A stretch of 8,878 bases of DNA from Wohlfahrtiimonas sp. (GTDB taxonomy: Bacteria > Pseudomonadota > Gammaproteobacteria > Cardiobacteriales > Wohlfahrtiimonadaceae), in assembly GCA_030149965.1 (NCBI GenBank), contig JASLHB010000010.1, positions 1-8,878 of the forward strand. The letters are read 5' to 3'. Within the stretch, counting starts at the first letter, position 1. Every line of letters begins with the position of its first letter. Made by a program: the position numbers and the translations under genes. Below are positions 1 through 5,642 of this stretch, piece after piece. The notes under the pieces were generated by a model. That model was given only the letters and a program-made list of their open reading frames with translations, did no database searches and had not been told where the DNA came from.

Positions 1-76
1 ACTCAGAAGTGAAACGTAGCTGCGCCGATGATAGTGTGGGGCCTCCCCATGTGAAAGTAGGTCATCTCCAGGGTCT
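1..76 (+). rRNA. rrf: 5S ribosomal RNA, 3' portion (5' end outside window)
   Basis: The window opens inside a 5S rRNA. ACTCAGAAGTGAAAC, GCGCCGATGATAGTGTGGGG and CTCCCCATGTGAAAGTAGG correspond to conserved loop B to helix IV/V blocks of proteobacterial 5S rRNA. The closing CATCTCCAGG matches the 3' strand of helix I. About the first 40 to 45 nucleotides are missing to the left. The exact 3' end is uncertain by a few bases because its pairing partner is not visible. It marks the end of an rRNA operon transcribed rightward. Confidence 0.93.
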
Positions 77-87
77 AACAAGCGAAT

Positions 88-112
88 AGCCCACTCAATG
101 AGTGGGCTTTTT
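88..112 (+). terminator. Rho-independent terminator of the rRNA operon
   Basis: AGCCCACT at 88-95 pairs perfectly with AGTGGGCT at 101-108 around a five-base loop and runs into five T residues at 108-112. It lies about 12 bases after the 5S end, the expected place for the intrinsic terminator of an rrn operon. Confidence 0.92.
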
Positions 113-161
113 GTTGTTTGGAATATGTTAATGTAGATAATCATGCGTAAATGTATTGAAA

Positions 162-191
162 TGAAAATATTCAAGTACTTTTGAAAATATT
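162..191 (+). repeat. Two TGAAAATATT direct repeats in the H-NS gene leader
   Basis: TGAAAATATT occurs at 162-171 and again at 182-191, exactly 20 bases apart, or about two helical turns. An 8-bp palindrome, AAGTACTT, sits between them at 173-180. The surroundings at 113-291 are extremely AT-rich. Same-face spacing ahead of a nucleoid-protein gene suggests a protein-binding site, possibly for autoregulation, but chance similarity in such AT-rich DNA is a real alternative. Confidence 0.4.
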
Positions 192-230
192 GAAAAGTAT
201 ATTTTATATGCAATAACTATTATTTATGAA

Positions 231-259
231 TATAATATATTAAGTATTATATAATACTT
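231..259 (+). promoter_or_regulatory. Probable promoter/operator of the H-NS-family gene with 18-bp palindrome
   Basis: Two perfect TATAAT hexamers occur, at 231-236 and 250-255. The second lies inside the perfect palindrome AAGTATTATATAATACTT at 242-259, which ends 32 bases before the ATG at 292. No good -35 hexamer sits 16 to 18 bases ahead of either. That a -10 box lies inside a palindromic operator, so that a dimeric regulator would block polymerase, is inference. Confidence 0.5.
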
Positions 260-291
260 GGCAGTTAACCATAAATTCAGATAGGACGTTT

Positions 292-618
292 ATGAAAATT
301 GATTATAAGAAATATTCTTTATCTCAACTTGAGAGTTTAATGATTGAAGTTAGTCACGAAATTGAAGAGAGAAAGAAGGTAGAAGCAGAAAGCATCCGCC
401 AAAAAATTGAAAATTTATTACAAGCATCTGGCTTGAGTTTAGATGATGTTTACACTGAGAAAGATATTGGTGTCAGAACTAATAAAGTTCCAATGAAATA
501 TCGTCATCCATCTGATGAGACAGTAGAGTGGAGTGGGCGTGGTAAAATGCCAATTTGGATGAAAGAATTAATTGAGCAAGGTGCACAGAGAGAAGATTTT
601 CTGATTCTCCATGACTAA
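292..618 (+). CDS. hns: H-NS family nucleoid-associated DNA-binding protein
   Basis: This 108-residue protein has H-NS architecture. An N-terminal helical, charged oligomerisation segment (about residues 8-47, rich in Glu, Lys and Leu) leads through a linker to the C-terminal DNA-binding domain (about 69-105). The family signature is KYRHPSDETVEWSGRGKMP at 69-87, with the AT-hook-like loop W80-S-G-R-G-K-M-P that inserts into the minor groove of AT-rich DNA, followed by W89 and the typical DFLI ending. Members compact DNA and silence AT-rich, often acquired, genes in the cytoplasm. The start is supported by AGGAC at 283-287, four bases before the ATG. The gene stands alone between the rRNA operon and a convergent operon, with no hairpin terminator in the 15-base gap. 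The class is sure. Whether it is the main H-NS or a paralogue cannot be told. Confidence 0.92.
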   Translation: MKIDYKKYSLSQLESLMIEVSHEIEERKKVEAESIRQKIENLLQASGLSLDDVYTEKDIGVRTNKVPMKYRHPSDETVEWSGRGKMPIWMKELIEQGAQREDFLILHD

Positions 619-633
619 GTAGTTTTATATCTT

Positions 634-1323
634 TCAGGGGTAATGGTTGGTGCATTTAATTATTTGCCATTCCCTAGAAGAAAGTGCCAAAGTTTTTCCA
701 TCAAATTCATGTAAAGTAGGTGCTACTTTATTTGGCAAATAGCATACAAAACTTTCAGGTGTAGATGATTGATCAATGTATAAGTATCCTTCGTTTAGAG
801 AACCGTATGCCAATTGATCTTGCATATTGAGCTCTAAGGATGAAAGGCCAGTTAGTCCAGCGCCAGTTGCTTTTAAATAAGCCTCTTTTGCTGACCATAA
901 ATTAAAGAATGACTCTAAATAATTTGGTTGCTGTTTTAACCATTCTTGTTCTTTTGTGTGTAAAACTCTTGCTTCTAAGCCTGTGAAGTTCTTTCTGAGT
1001 TTAATTGTTTCGATATCAATCCCAACAGGATTTTCATTAGCAACAATAACAGCCATGGTTTTATCTGTATGTGTAATATTGAATGAAATCTCAGGGTAAT
1101 GAATAAAATATGGTTTACCATGTTCTAGATAATCAATATCTGGTAACCGAGTAATATTACAATGCTCTTGTAAAATATATTCCAATAATGATCGGCTTAA
1201 TAATAAGTAATCATTTCTTTTATCAGAATATTTTGTCTGTATTAAATGTGGAGATGCACAACGTGCCCACTCTAAAGTAATTTCATTAATGGGCATTTGC
1301 ACTATGATATTGTTAAAGCTCAT
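634..1323 (-). CDS. 4'-phosphopantetheinyl transferase, Sfp/AcpT type
   Basis: This 229-residue enzyme transfers the 4'-phosphopantetheine arm of coenzyme A to a serine of carrier proteins (acyl, peptidyl or aryl). Both hallmarks of the superfamily are present: VGIDIE at 100-105, where D103 and E105 bind magnesium, and WSAKEAYLK at 143-151, with E147 as a further metal ligand and K146 and K151 contacting CoA. GKPYF at 69-73 and FNITHT at 81-86 are the usual P1 and P2 motifs. The length fits the Sfp/HetI/AcpT group rather than the short AcpS group of about 125 residues. Its ATG overlaps the stop of the gene before it as TGATG, so translation is probably coupled. No carrier protein or NRPS/PKS gene is in the window, so the target is unknown. 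A second, primary-metabolism AcpS would be expected elsewhere. Confidence 0.9.
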   Translation of the reverse strand: MSFNNIIVQMPINEITLEWARCASPHLIQTKYSDKRNDYLLLSRSLLEYILQEHCNITRLPDIDYLEHGKPYFIHYPEISFNITHTDKTMAVIVANENPVGIDIETIKLRKNFTGLEARVLHTKEQEWLKQQPNYLESFFNLWSAKEAYLKATGAGLTGLSSLELNMQDQLAYGSLNEGYLYIDQSSTPESFVCYLPNKVAPTLHEFDGKTLALSSREWQIIKCTNHYP

Positions 1324-1877
1324 CAGTTGAGTTCTTTATTCCATAATACTTCTTGATCTTGTGTTGTACACGCAATTGTGCGAGAAATTACAAAGAAATA
1401 ATCTGATAAACGATTAATATATTGTAATAATATAACATTTAAAGATTCTTTTTGATGAAGTGTAATAGCCTCACGTTCTAGTCTTCTTGTAATTGTTCTG
1501 CAAATATGTGAATGACATGTTGGGATAGAACCACTAGGAAGAATAAATTCTTTGAGATAAGGTAAAGACTCATTGTAATGAACTATACGATCTTCTAAGA
1601 ATTCCACCATTGCAGCTGTGATAAAAGCATGTTCTGGCATCACTAATTCACCACCTAAGTTAAACAAGTGATGCTGGATTTTGGAAAATTCGTCTTTAAT
1701 TGAATTTAATTCAGCAGGCATATGAGCCATCAATAAGCCAAGATTAGAATTTAACTCATCTGCTGTGCCTACAGCCTGGATTCTAGGATGGTTTTTTGGT
1801 ACGCGAGTCTGACCAGCTAATCCTGTTTCGCCATGATCACCTGTTTTTGTCACAATTTTAGATAAACGATTGCCCAT
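1323..1877 (-). CDS. ATP:cob(I)alamin adenosyltransferase, PduO type
   Basis: This 184-residue trimeric enzyme of the PduO/MMAB type makes adenosylcobalamin from cob(I)alamin and ATP. Visible motifs are TKTGDHGETGL at 10-20 (the ATP-binding N-terminal signature), GTADELNSNLG at 37-47, ILPSGS at 112-117, the arginine-rich CRTITRRLERE at 126-136, and NRLSDYFFVISR at 155-166. The frame stays open 20 codons upstream, to 1937, but the ATG at 1877 is the right start. It has AAGGAG about six bases ahead, the protein then begins MGNRLSKIVTKTGD as in the family, and the extension would lie inside ubiA. It starts 8 bases after the ubiA stop and its TGA overlaps the next start. No B12 riboswitch is visible ahead of the operon, and no B12-dependent enzyme lies nearby. 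Confidence 0.93.
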   Translation of the reverse strand: MGNRLSKIVTKTGDHGETGLAGQTRVPKNHPRIQAVGTADELNSNLGLLMAHMPAELNSIKDEFSKIQHHLFNLGGELVMPEHAFITAAMVEFLEDRIVHYNESLPYLKEFILPSGSIPTCHSHICRTITRRLEREAITLHQKESLNVILLQYINRLSDYFFVISRTIACTTQDQEVLWNKELN

Positions 1878-1885
1878 ACAACTCC

Positions 1886-2761
1886 TTAAAAATAATATAT
1901 GGTAATGAGCCCAGCGAAAATTGCAGCGCCAACCCAATTATTATGCAGGAATGCTTTGAAGCATTTCATGCGATCATGGGTTTTAATTAATTGGATCTGA
2001 TAGCTAAATAGTGCAATCACAATTAAAATTGTAAGACTCCAAAGTATCAATGAATAATGTAAAGCAGTGCCCAATATAATTAAGCAGATTACAACAACAG
2101 TTTGTAAGCCAATGATGATCCAATAATCTTTAGCACCCAATAAACTTTCAAATAATAAGGCACTAGATTTAATGTTAATGAACTTATCATCTTCACGATC
2201 GCTCATTGCATATTCCGTATCATAAACTAACGTCCAACATATATTCATCACAAAGATTAAATAGGCTTCTAAAGGTAATGTGCCTGTGATTTCCATAAAT
2301 GCCATAGGAATACCAAATGAAAAGGCAATGCCTAAATGCGCTTGAGGCAAGGAGTGGTAACGCTTAGCAAAAGGATACGAGAGTGCAATAATCAATGCTG
2401 GGATGGATAGTAGAATTGTTTTCCAACTGAGAAATAGCGCCAACATAAATGCAATAACAACAAATACTAATAAAACACCATAAGCTTCTTTTAATGTGAT
2501 TCGTTTCGCTGCCAATGGACGATCTTTGGTGCGTTCAACATGAGGATCAAAATCTTTATCTGCAATATCATTCATCACACAACCTGCAGAACGCATAATG
2601 AATACGCCCAATGTAAATATGATGATTAAGCTAATCTTTGGCATGCCAGAACTTGCAATCCATAGCGCCCACAATGTTGGCCATAATAATAAAAGTGTGC
2701 CGATGGGTTTATCAAAACGGATCAATTTTAAATAATCTGGAATATGTTTGATGATTAGCAT
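1886..2761 (-). CDS. ubiA: 4-hydroxybenzoate polyprenyltransferase UbiA
   Basis: This 291-residue integral inner-membrane enzyme attaches the polyprenyl tail to 4-hydroxybenzoate in ubiquinone synthesis. The two aspartate-rich, magnesium-diphosphate-binding motifs are clear: NDIADKDFD at 64-72 and DTEYAMSDRED at 181-191. The N-terminal FDKPIGTLLLLWPTLWALW (16-34) is typical of proteobacterial UbiA, and VERTKDRPLA follows the first motif. Many hydrophobic stretches are present, as expected for about eight or nine membrane helices. The length is normal for the family. The start has no good Shine-Dalgarno sequence, but a likely promoter gives only a short leader. It is first in an operon with the adenosyltransferase and the phosphopantetheinyl transferase. 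The usual partner ubiC (chorismate lyase) is not next to it. Confidence 0.96.
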   Translation of the reverse strand: MLIIKHIPDYLKLIRFDKPIGTLLLLWPTLWALWIASSGMPKISLIIIFTLGVFIMRSAGCVMNDIADKDFDPHVERTKDRPLAAKRITLKEAYGVLLVFVVIAFMLALFLSWKTILLSIPALIIALSYPFAKRYHSLPQAHLGIAFSFGIPMAFMEITGTLPLEAYLIFVMNICWTLVYDTEYAMSDREDDKFINIKSSALLFESLLGAKDYWIIIGLQTVVVICLIILGTALHYSLILWSLTILIVIALFSYQIQLIKTHDRMKCFKAFLHNNWVGAAIFAGLITIYYF

Positions 2762-2789
2762 GATGATATCGATAAAAGTAAATTACTCT

Positions 2790-2818
2790 ATTATAGATGA
2801 ATTCAGTAAAAATGGCAG
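2790..2818 (-). promoter_or_regulatory. Likely sigma-70 promoter of the ubiA operon
   Basis: On the minus strand, CTGCCA (plus 2813-2818, four of six matches to TTGACA) is followed after 17 bases by a perfect TATAAT (plus 2790-2795). Transcription would start near 2783, about 22 bases before the ubiA ATG. The -35 lies inside one copy of a decamer repeated at the divergent phnA promoter. Confidence 0.55.
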
Positions 2819-2858
2819 ATTGGAAAATAGTTAATGAATATCATATATTTCCATTAAG

Positions 2859-2887
2859 TTGTAAAGATTTACTAAACCGCTTAGAAT
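2859..2887 (+). promoter_or_regulatory. Likely sigma-70 promoter of phnA
   Basis: TTGTAA at 2859-2864 and TAGAAT at 2882-2887 are separated by 17 bases. The start point would be near 2894, giving a leader of about 37 bases that contains the strong AGGAGA site at 2917-2922, eight bases before the ATG. Confidence 0.55.
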
Positions 2888-2930
2888 GGCAGATCTATTT
2901 TTTTGGTAGATTTTTTAGGAGAATATTATA

Positions 2931-3263
2931 ATGACAATGCCAAATTGCCCGAAATGTAATTCAGAATATACTTATGTTGATGGTGAAATGTTTATTTGTC
3001 CAGAATGTGCCAATGAATGGTCAGCGAATGATGCTGCTTCTGAAGATGATGTATTAATGGCGAAAGATGCACATGGTAATACACTGATTGATGGTGATTC
3101 AGTGACTGTGATTAAGGATTTAAAAGTACGTGGTTCATCAATGGTTATTAAACAAGGCACGATGATCAAAGGTATTCGTATCGTTGAAGGCGATCATAAT
3201 TTAGATTGTAAAGTTAACGGTACAAGCTTACAGTTGAAATCAGAATTTATGAAAAAAGCGTAA
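2931..3263 (+). CDS. phnA: Zinc-ribbon protein PhnA/YjdM
   Basis: This is a small 110-residue cytoplasmic protein of the PhnA (YjdM) family. The N-terminal zinc ribbon has two CPxC knuckles, C6-P-K-C9 and C23-P-E-C26, in the family context NCPKCNSEYTY and CPECANEW. The C-terminal PhnA domain (about 58-110) carries the expected DSVTVIKDLKVRGSS and KGTSLQLKSEFMKK-like ending. Despite its name, the family is not needed for phosphonate breakdown, and its molecular role is not established. The start is fixed by AGGAGA at 2917-2922 and by matching the family N-terminus. It appears to be a single-gene transcript, with its own promoter and a strong hairpin 16 bases after the stop. Confidence 0.95.
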   Translation: MTMPNCPKCNSEYTYVDGEMFICPECANEWSANDAASEDDVLMAKDAHGNTLIDGDSVTVIKDLKVRGSSMVIKQGTMIKGIRIVEGDHNLDCKVNGTSLQLKSEFMKKA

Positions 3264-3278
3264 TTGATTTTATGTTTC

Positions 3279-3305
3279 AATATCTCGCCCTTCGGGCGAG
3301 ATATT
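3279..3305 (+). terminator. Hairpin terminator after phnA
   Basis: AATATCTCGCCC at 3279-3290 pairs perfectly with GGGCGAGATATT at 3294-3305, a 12-bp stem with a three-base loop. The downstream T tract (ATTTA) is broken, so it may be a weaker intrinsic terminator, or act together with Rho, or protect the 3' end. It lies between the phnA stop and the next gene's leader. Confidence 0.75.
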
Positions 3306-3359
3306 ATTTAAACTAGATGCTAGTTCAATTACATTACATATCAGCATAGGAGAGATGTT

Positions 3360-4286
3360 ATGAAAGATTCATTTTTTGGTGAGGTTGATACAGCGCATCT
3401 CTCTATGTCATATTCAGATAAAGAGTTCACGATTTCTTCAGCACATTTAGCGCGCCTTGCGGAACAATGCCATTATCGCTTATCGAATGATATTGTGTTA
3501 TTTGGTATTCGTGCAGCTAAATCTCTATCTGTAAAAGGTCAATGGCTCACAGAAATTAGCATTGCTGAAAATCAATTGGATTATTTACATCTCAATTGTT
3601 TATTAGGTATTTGGGATCGCAGAAATCATAAAATTGCTGTTTTCCAAGGCTCAACTGTGCCACTTGCTGCTAATTTGATTAAGCAACGTGAAAATCCTGA
3701 TAAGCGTATTAGCAATCAGCTGGTACAAGGCTTATACCAATATTATGTGGGTGCGCATGAGCCAGATAATCGCCCGAAAGAAGAAGGCGCATTTCGTTTA
3801 ACTCGACATATTCCAACACCAGTTTGGCGTGATTATGGTAATGACCATTTAGTTTTGGATGCTTGTGCTCCAAATGATCATATTCATGCTGCAGGCAGTA
3901 TTGATATAGATTATAAATCTGCAGGTTGCCAAGTAATTGCAGGATTTCATGATGAATTAATGCCAAGTGGGGAATATCAACAATTCCGAGTATTGGCAGG
4001 ACAATCAGCTTTACCTTCAGAATTAGATCTACATTTACCATACCAGTATTTATTAACACATACGCGCCATTTGCATGCAATCCAACAAGGTTTTGCGTCT
4101 GAACGTCTAATGCAAGGCTCTGAAGGATATTTGGTGAGAGAATTACAAGAAAGATTAATTCTAGAAAACTATTTATTAGAGCCAAAAATTGATAAAGGAT
4201 TGATGGATGGTGAAACAGTGAAAGCAGTTTATGAATGGCAAAAAGCTAGTAATCACAATGCTGATGGCATTTACTGTATAGAATAA
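3360..4286 (+). CDS. Peptidoglycan-binding protein with LDT/lysin-like central domain (putative)
   Basis: This 308-residue protein is not recognised as a named gene. The C-terminal part (about 250-305) is a PG_binding_1 repeat: MQGSEGYLVRELQERL, then DGETVKAVYEWQK and a closing NADGIY. The central part (about 45-215) has a pattern I associate with YkuD-like L,D-transpeptidases and phage lysin-like proteins: VLFGIRA at 46-52, GIWDRRNHKIAVFQGSTVP at 83-101, then H174/H176 followed by SAGCQVI at 187-193, with C190 as candidate nucleophile. The arginine usual after the cysteine in canonical YkuD (SHGCxR) is absent. No signal peptide or membrane segment is visible, so export by the Sec route is unlikely, and release by lysis or a specialised secretion system is possible. 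AGGAGA at 3348-3353, six bases before the ATG, supports the start. No immunity, holin or phage gene adjoins it. The PG-binding domain is fairly sure; the catalytic assignment is inference. Confidence 0.72.
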   Translation: MKDSFFGEVDTAHLSMSYSDKEFTISSAHLARLAEQCHYRLSNDIVLFGIRAAKSLSVKGQWLTEISIAENQLDYLHLNCLLGIWDRRNHKIAVFQGSTVPLAANLIKQRENPDKRISNQLVQGLYQYYVGAHEPDNRPKEEGAFRLTRHIPTPVWRDYGNDHLVLDACAPNDHIHAAGSIDIDYKSAGCQVIAGFHDELMPSGEYQQFRVLAGQSALPSELDLHLPYQYLLTHTRHLHAIQQGFASERLMQGSEGYLVRELQERLILENYLLEPKIDKGLMDGETVKAVYEWQKASNHNADGIYCIE

Positions 4287-4320
4287 TTTAAAATATAAAA
4301 TACTCTCATAAATAAATCAC

Positions 4321-4349
4321 TTGCAAATAATAATGATTATCACTATTAT
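4321..4349 (+). promoter_or_regulatory. Probable bfd promoter
   Basis: TTGCAA at 4321-4326 and TATTAT at 4344-4349 (five of six matches to TATAAT) are 17 bases apart. The start point would be near 4356, giving a leader of about 23 bases with a GAGG ribosome site at 4367-4370. The spacer and -10 are covered by the Fur box, the arrangement expected for iron repression. Confidence 0.62.
4329..4347 (+). promoter_or_regulatory. Fur box (iron-responsive operator)
   Basis: AATAATGATTATCACTATT matches the 19-bp Fur consensus GATAATGATAATCATTATC at 15 positions when compared by hand. The similarity continues to TATC at 4347-4350, suggesting overlapping registers. It covers the promoter of bfd, a gene known to be iron-repressed by Fur in other gammaproteobacteria. 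Confidence 0.82.
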
Positions 4350-4378
4350 CTTATACAGTTCGAAGTGAGGGATTGTGT

Positions 4379-4588
4379 ATGTATATTTGTATTTGTAATG
4401 GCATTACTGATAAAGAGATCAAAGACGCAGTTGCGAATGGAGCGACACAATTAACTGATCTTCAAATGAATTTAGGCGTTGCGACTTGCTGTGGCAAGTG
4501 TGCGGATGCCGCATGTTCTTTTTTGCCGAATCCTGAGCCAATTCCTATGGTTGTTAGTAATCAGGTTCATATTTTGAAGAGCAAGTAA
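4379..4588 (+). CDS. bfd: Bacterioferritin-associated ferredoxin Bfd
   Basis: This 69-residue [2Fe-2S] protein docks on bacterioferritin and delivers electrons that reduce the stored ferric core, so that iron can be released in starvation. The four cluster cysteines stand exactly as in the family: C4 and C6 (MYICICNGITD) and C38 and C41 (CCGKC), with an extra C37. The ATG at 4379 is preferred over the in-frame TTG at 4373. It gives the family N-terminus MYxCxCNG and leaves eight bases after the GAGG site, where the TTG would leave only two. The gene sits alone between a Fur-controlled promoter and a strong terminator. No bacterioferritin gene (bfr) is in the window. The C-terminal tail after C41 is not conserved with E. 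coli Bfd. Confidence 0.93.
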   Translation: MYICICNGITDKEIKDAVANGATQLTDLQMNLGVATCCGKCADAACSFLPNPEPIPMVVSNQVHILKSK

Positions 4589-4603
4589 TCAATAAATTTT
4601 CAT

Positions 4604-4633
4604 AAAAAAGCCGCTATTATTAGCGGCTTTTTT
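4604..4633. terminator. Bidirectional terminator between bfd and rluC
   Basis: AAAAAAGCCGCTA at 4604-4616 pairs perfectly with TAGCGGCTTTTTT at 4621-4633 around a four-base loop. The A tract on one side and T tract on the other give a U-run to transcripts from both directions. It therefore ends both bfd (stop at 4588) and the convergent rluC (stop at 4653). Confidence 0.93.
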
Positions 4634-4652
4634 ATATCAGAAATAAATGATC

Positions 4653-5582
4653 TTAACGTAAATTATTTAAGAATTTATTTAAATCATCAGGCAATGGTGC
4701 GCTGAATGCATAATCGTACGGGGGCATATCTATCATCAAGCTACTAGCATGTAAGAAAATTCTGCCTAAACCTTTCGATTTGAATGTTTTATTCGCATCC
4801 ATATCGCCATAACGTTCGTCACCCAATAATGGAAAGTCCATACTAGCTGCATGTACACGGATTTGGTGAGTTCGACCTGTAAATAGTTTAGCTTCTAATA
4901 AGGATGCTTTAGAATAGTGTTCAATAATATCAAAGCGAGTATGTGCTTCTTTGCCATTAGGAGAAACTACAACATGACGCTCACCATGTTCACGATTTTC
5001 AATATCTAATTTAGCATGCTGATCAAATCGACCTTTATCCCAATAGCCTTTTACCATACAAAGGTAACGTTTGCTCATGGTTGCTTTTTGTAAATCACGT
5101 AAGATCTTTCCAGTTTTAGCCAATACTAAACAGCCACTTGTATCTTTATCTAAGCGGTGAACTAATTCTAGAAACTCTAATTCTGGACGGGCTGCGCGTA
5201 ATACTTCGATCACGCCATATGGTAATCCGCTGCCTTTATGCACAGCGATACCAGCGGGTTTGTTGATAACCAATAAACGTTCATCTTCATGAATGATATG
5301 ATTAAGCAAGCGTTCCTTCCAAAAAATTGGAATTTCATTTTCAGCACCTGGTGTTAATGACACAGGTGGAATGCGAACAATATCGCCTGCATCTATACGA
5401 GTTTCAGGCTTAACTCGACCTTTATTCACGCGAACTTCACCTTTGCGAATCATTTGATAGATACGGCTTTTAGGTAATGTGCGAAATTGTGCCATTAGAA
5501 AATTATCAACGCGTTGTCCTGATTGATGTTCATTAACAGTGACAAAGCGGACTTCTGAGCGGGTTTCTGTAGGATTTGACAT
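4653..5582 (-). CDS. rluC: 23S rRNA pseudouridine synthase RluC
   Basis: This 309-residue enzyme of the RluA family makes pseudouridine at three positions of 23S rRNA (955, 2504 and 2580 in E. coli numbering). An N-terminal S4 RNA-binding domain (about 20-73; GQRVDNFL, KSRIYQMIRKGEVRVN, GDIVRIPP) is followed by the catalytic domain. Its hallmarks are LLVINKPAGIAVHKGSG at 103-119, ELVHRLDKDTSG at 139-150 with the catalytic aspartate D145, and FTGRTHQIRVH at 214-224. The N-terminus resembles RluC more than RluA or RluD. The 60-base gap from recA contains the recA terminator, and no Shine-Dalgarno sequence precedes the ATG, so expression may depend on read-through or a weak own promoter. A TATAAT occurs on the minus strand at 5629-5634, but its -35 is poor. 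Confidence 0.95.
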   Translation of the reverse strand: MSNPTETRSEVRFVTVNEHQSGQRVDNFLMAQFRTLPKSRIYQMIRKGEVRVNKGRVKPETRIDAGDIVRIPPVSLTPGAENEIPIFWKERLLNHIIHEDERLLVINKPAGIAVHKGSGLPYGVIEVLRAARPELEFLELVHRLDKDTSGCLVLAKTGKILRDLQKATMSKRYLCMVKGYWDKGRFDQHAKLDIENREHGERHVVVSPNGKEAHTRFDIIEHYSKASLLEAKLFTGRTHQIRVHAASMDFPLLGDERYGDMDANKTFKSKGLGRIFLHASSLMIDMPPYDYAFSAPLPDDLNKFLNNLR

Positions 5583-5602
5583 AAAAATTTGACTATAAAA
5601 AT

Positions 5603-5627
5603 AAAAAAGCCACCATGGCGGTGGCTT
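5603..5627 (-). terminator. Rho-independent terminator after recA
   Basis: On the minus strand AAGCCACC (plus 5620-5627) pairs with GGTGGCTT (plus 5607-5614) around a five-base loop and runs into TTTTTTATTTTT. It starts 15 bases after the recA stop and lies entirely in the short gap before rluC, so most recA transcripts should stop here. Confidence 0.9.
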
Positions 5628-5642
5628 AATTATAGATTATAT

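Noticed and set aside
2972..3169. 65-residue minus-strand open frame
   Set aside because: It lies entirely antisense to phnA, has no ribosome site and shows no recognisable motif, so it is a shadow of the real gene.
3311..3325. AACTAG-ATG-CTAGTT inverted repeat after the phnA terminator
   Set aside because: Only six base pairs, AT-rich and with no clear promoter nearby; too short to call an operator.
3709..4185. 158-residue minus-strand open frame with hydrophobic start and many histidines
   Set aside because: It is antisense to the peptidoglycan-binding protein gene, whose ribosome site and C-terminal domain are clear. Its composition is what the complement of that frame would give.
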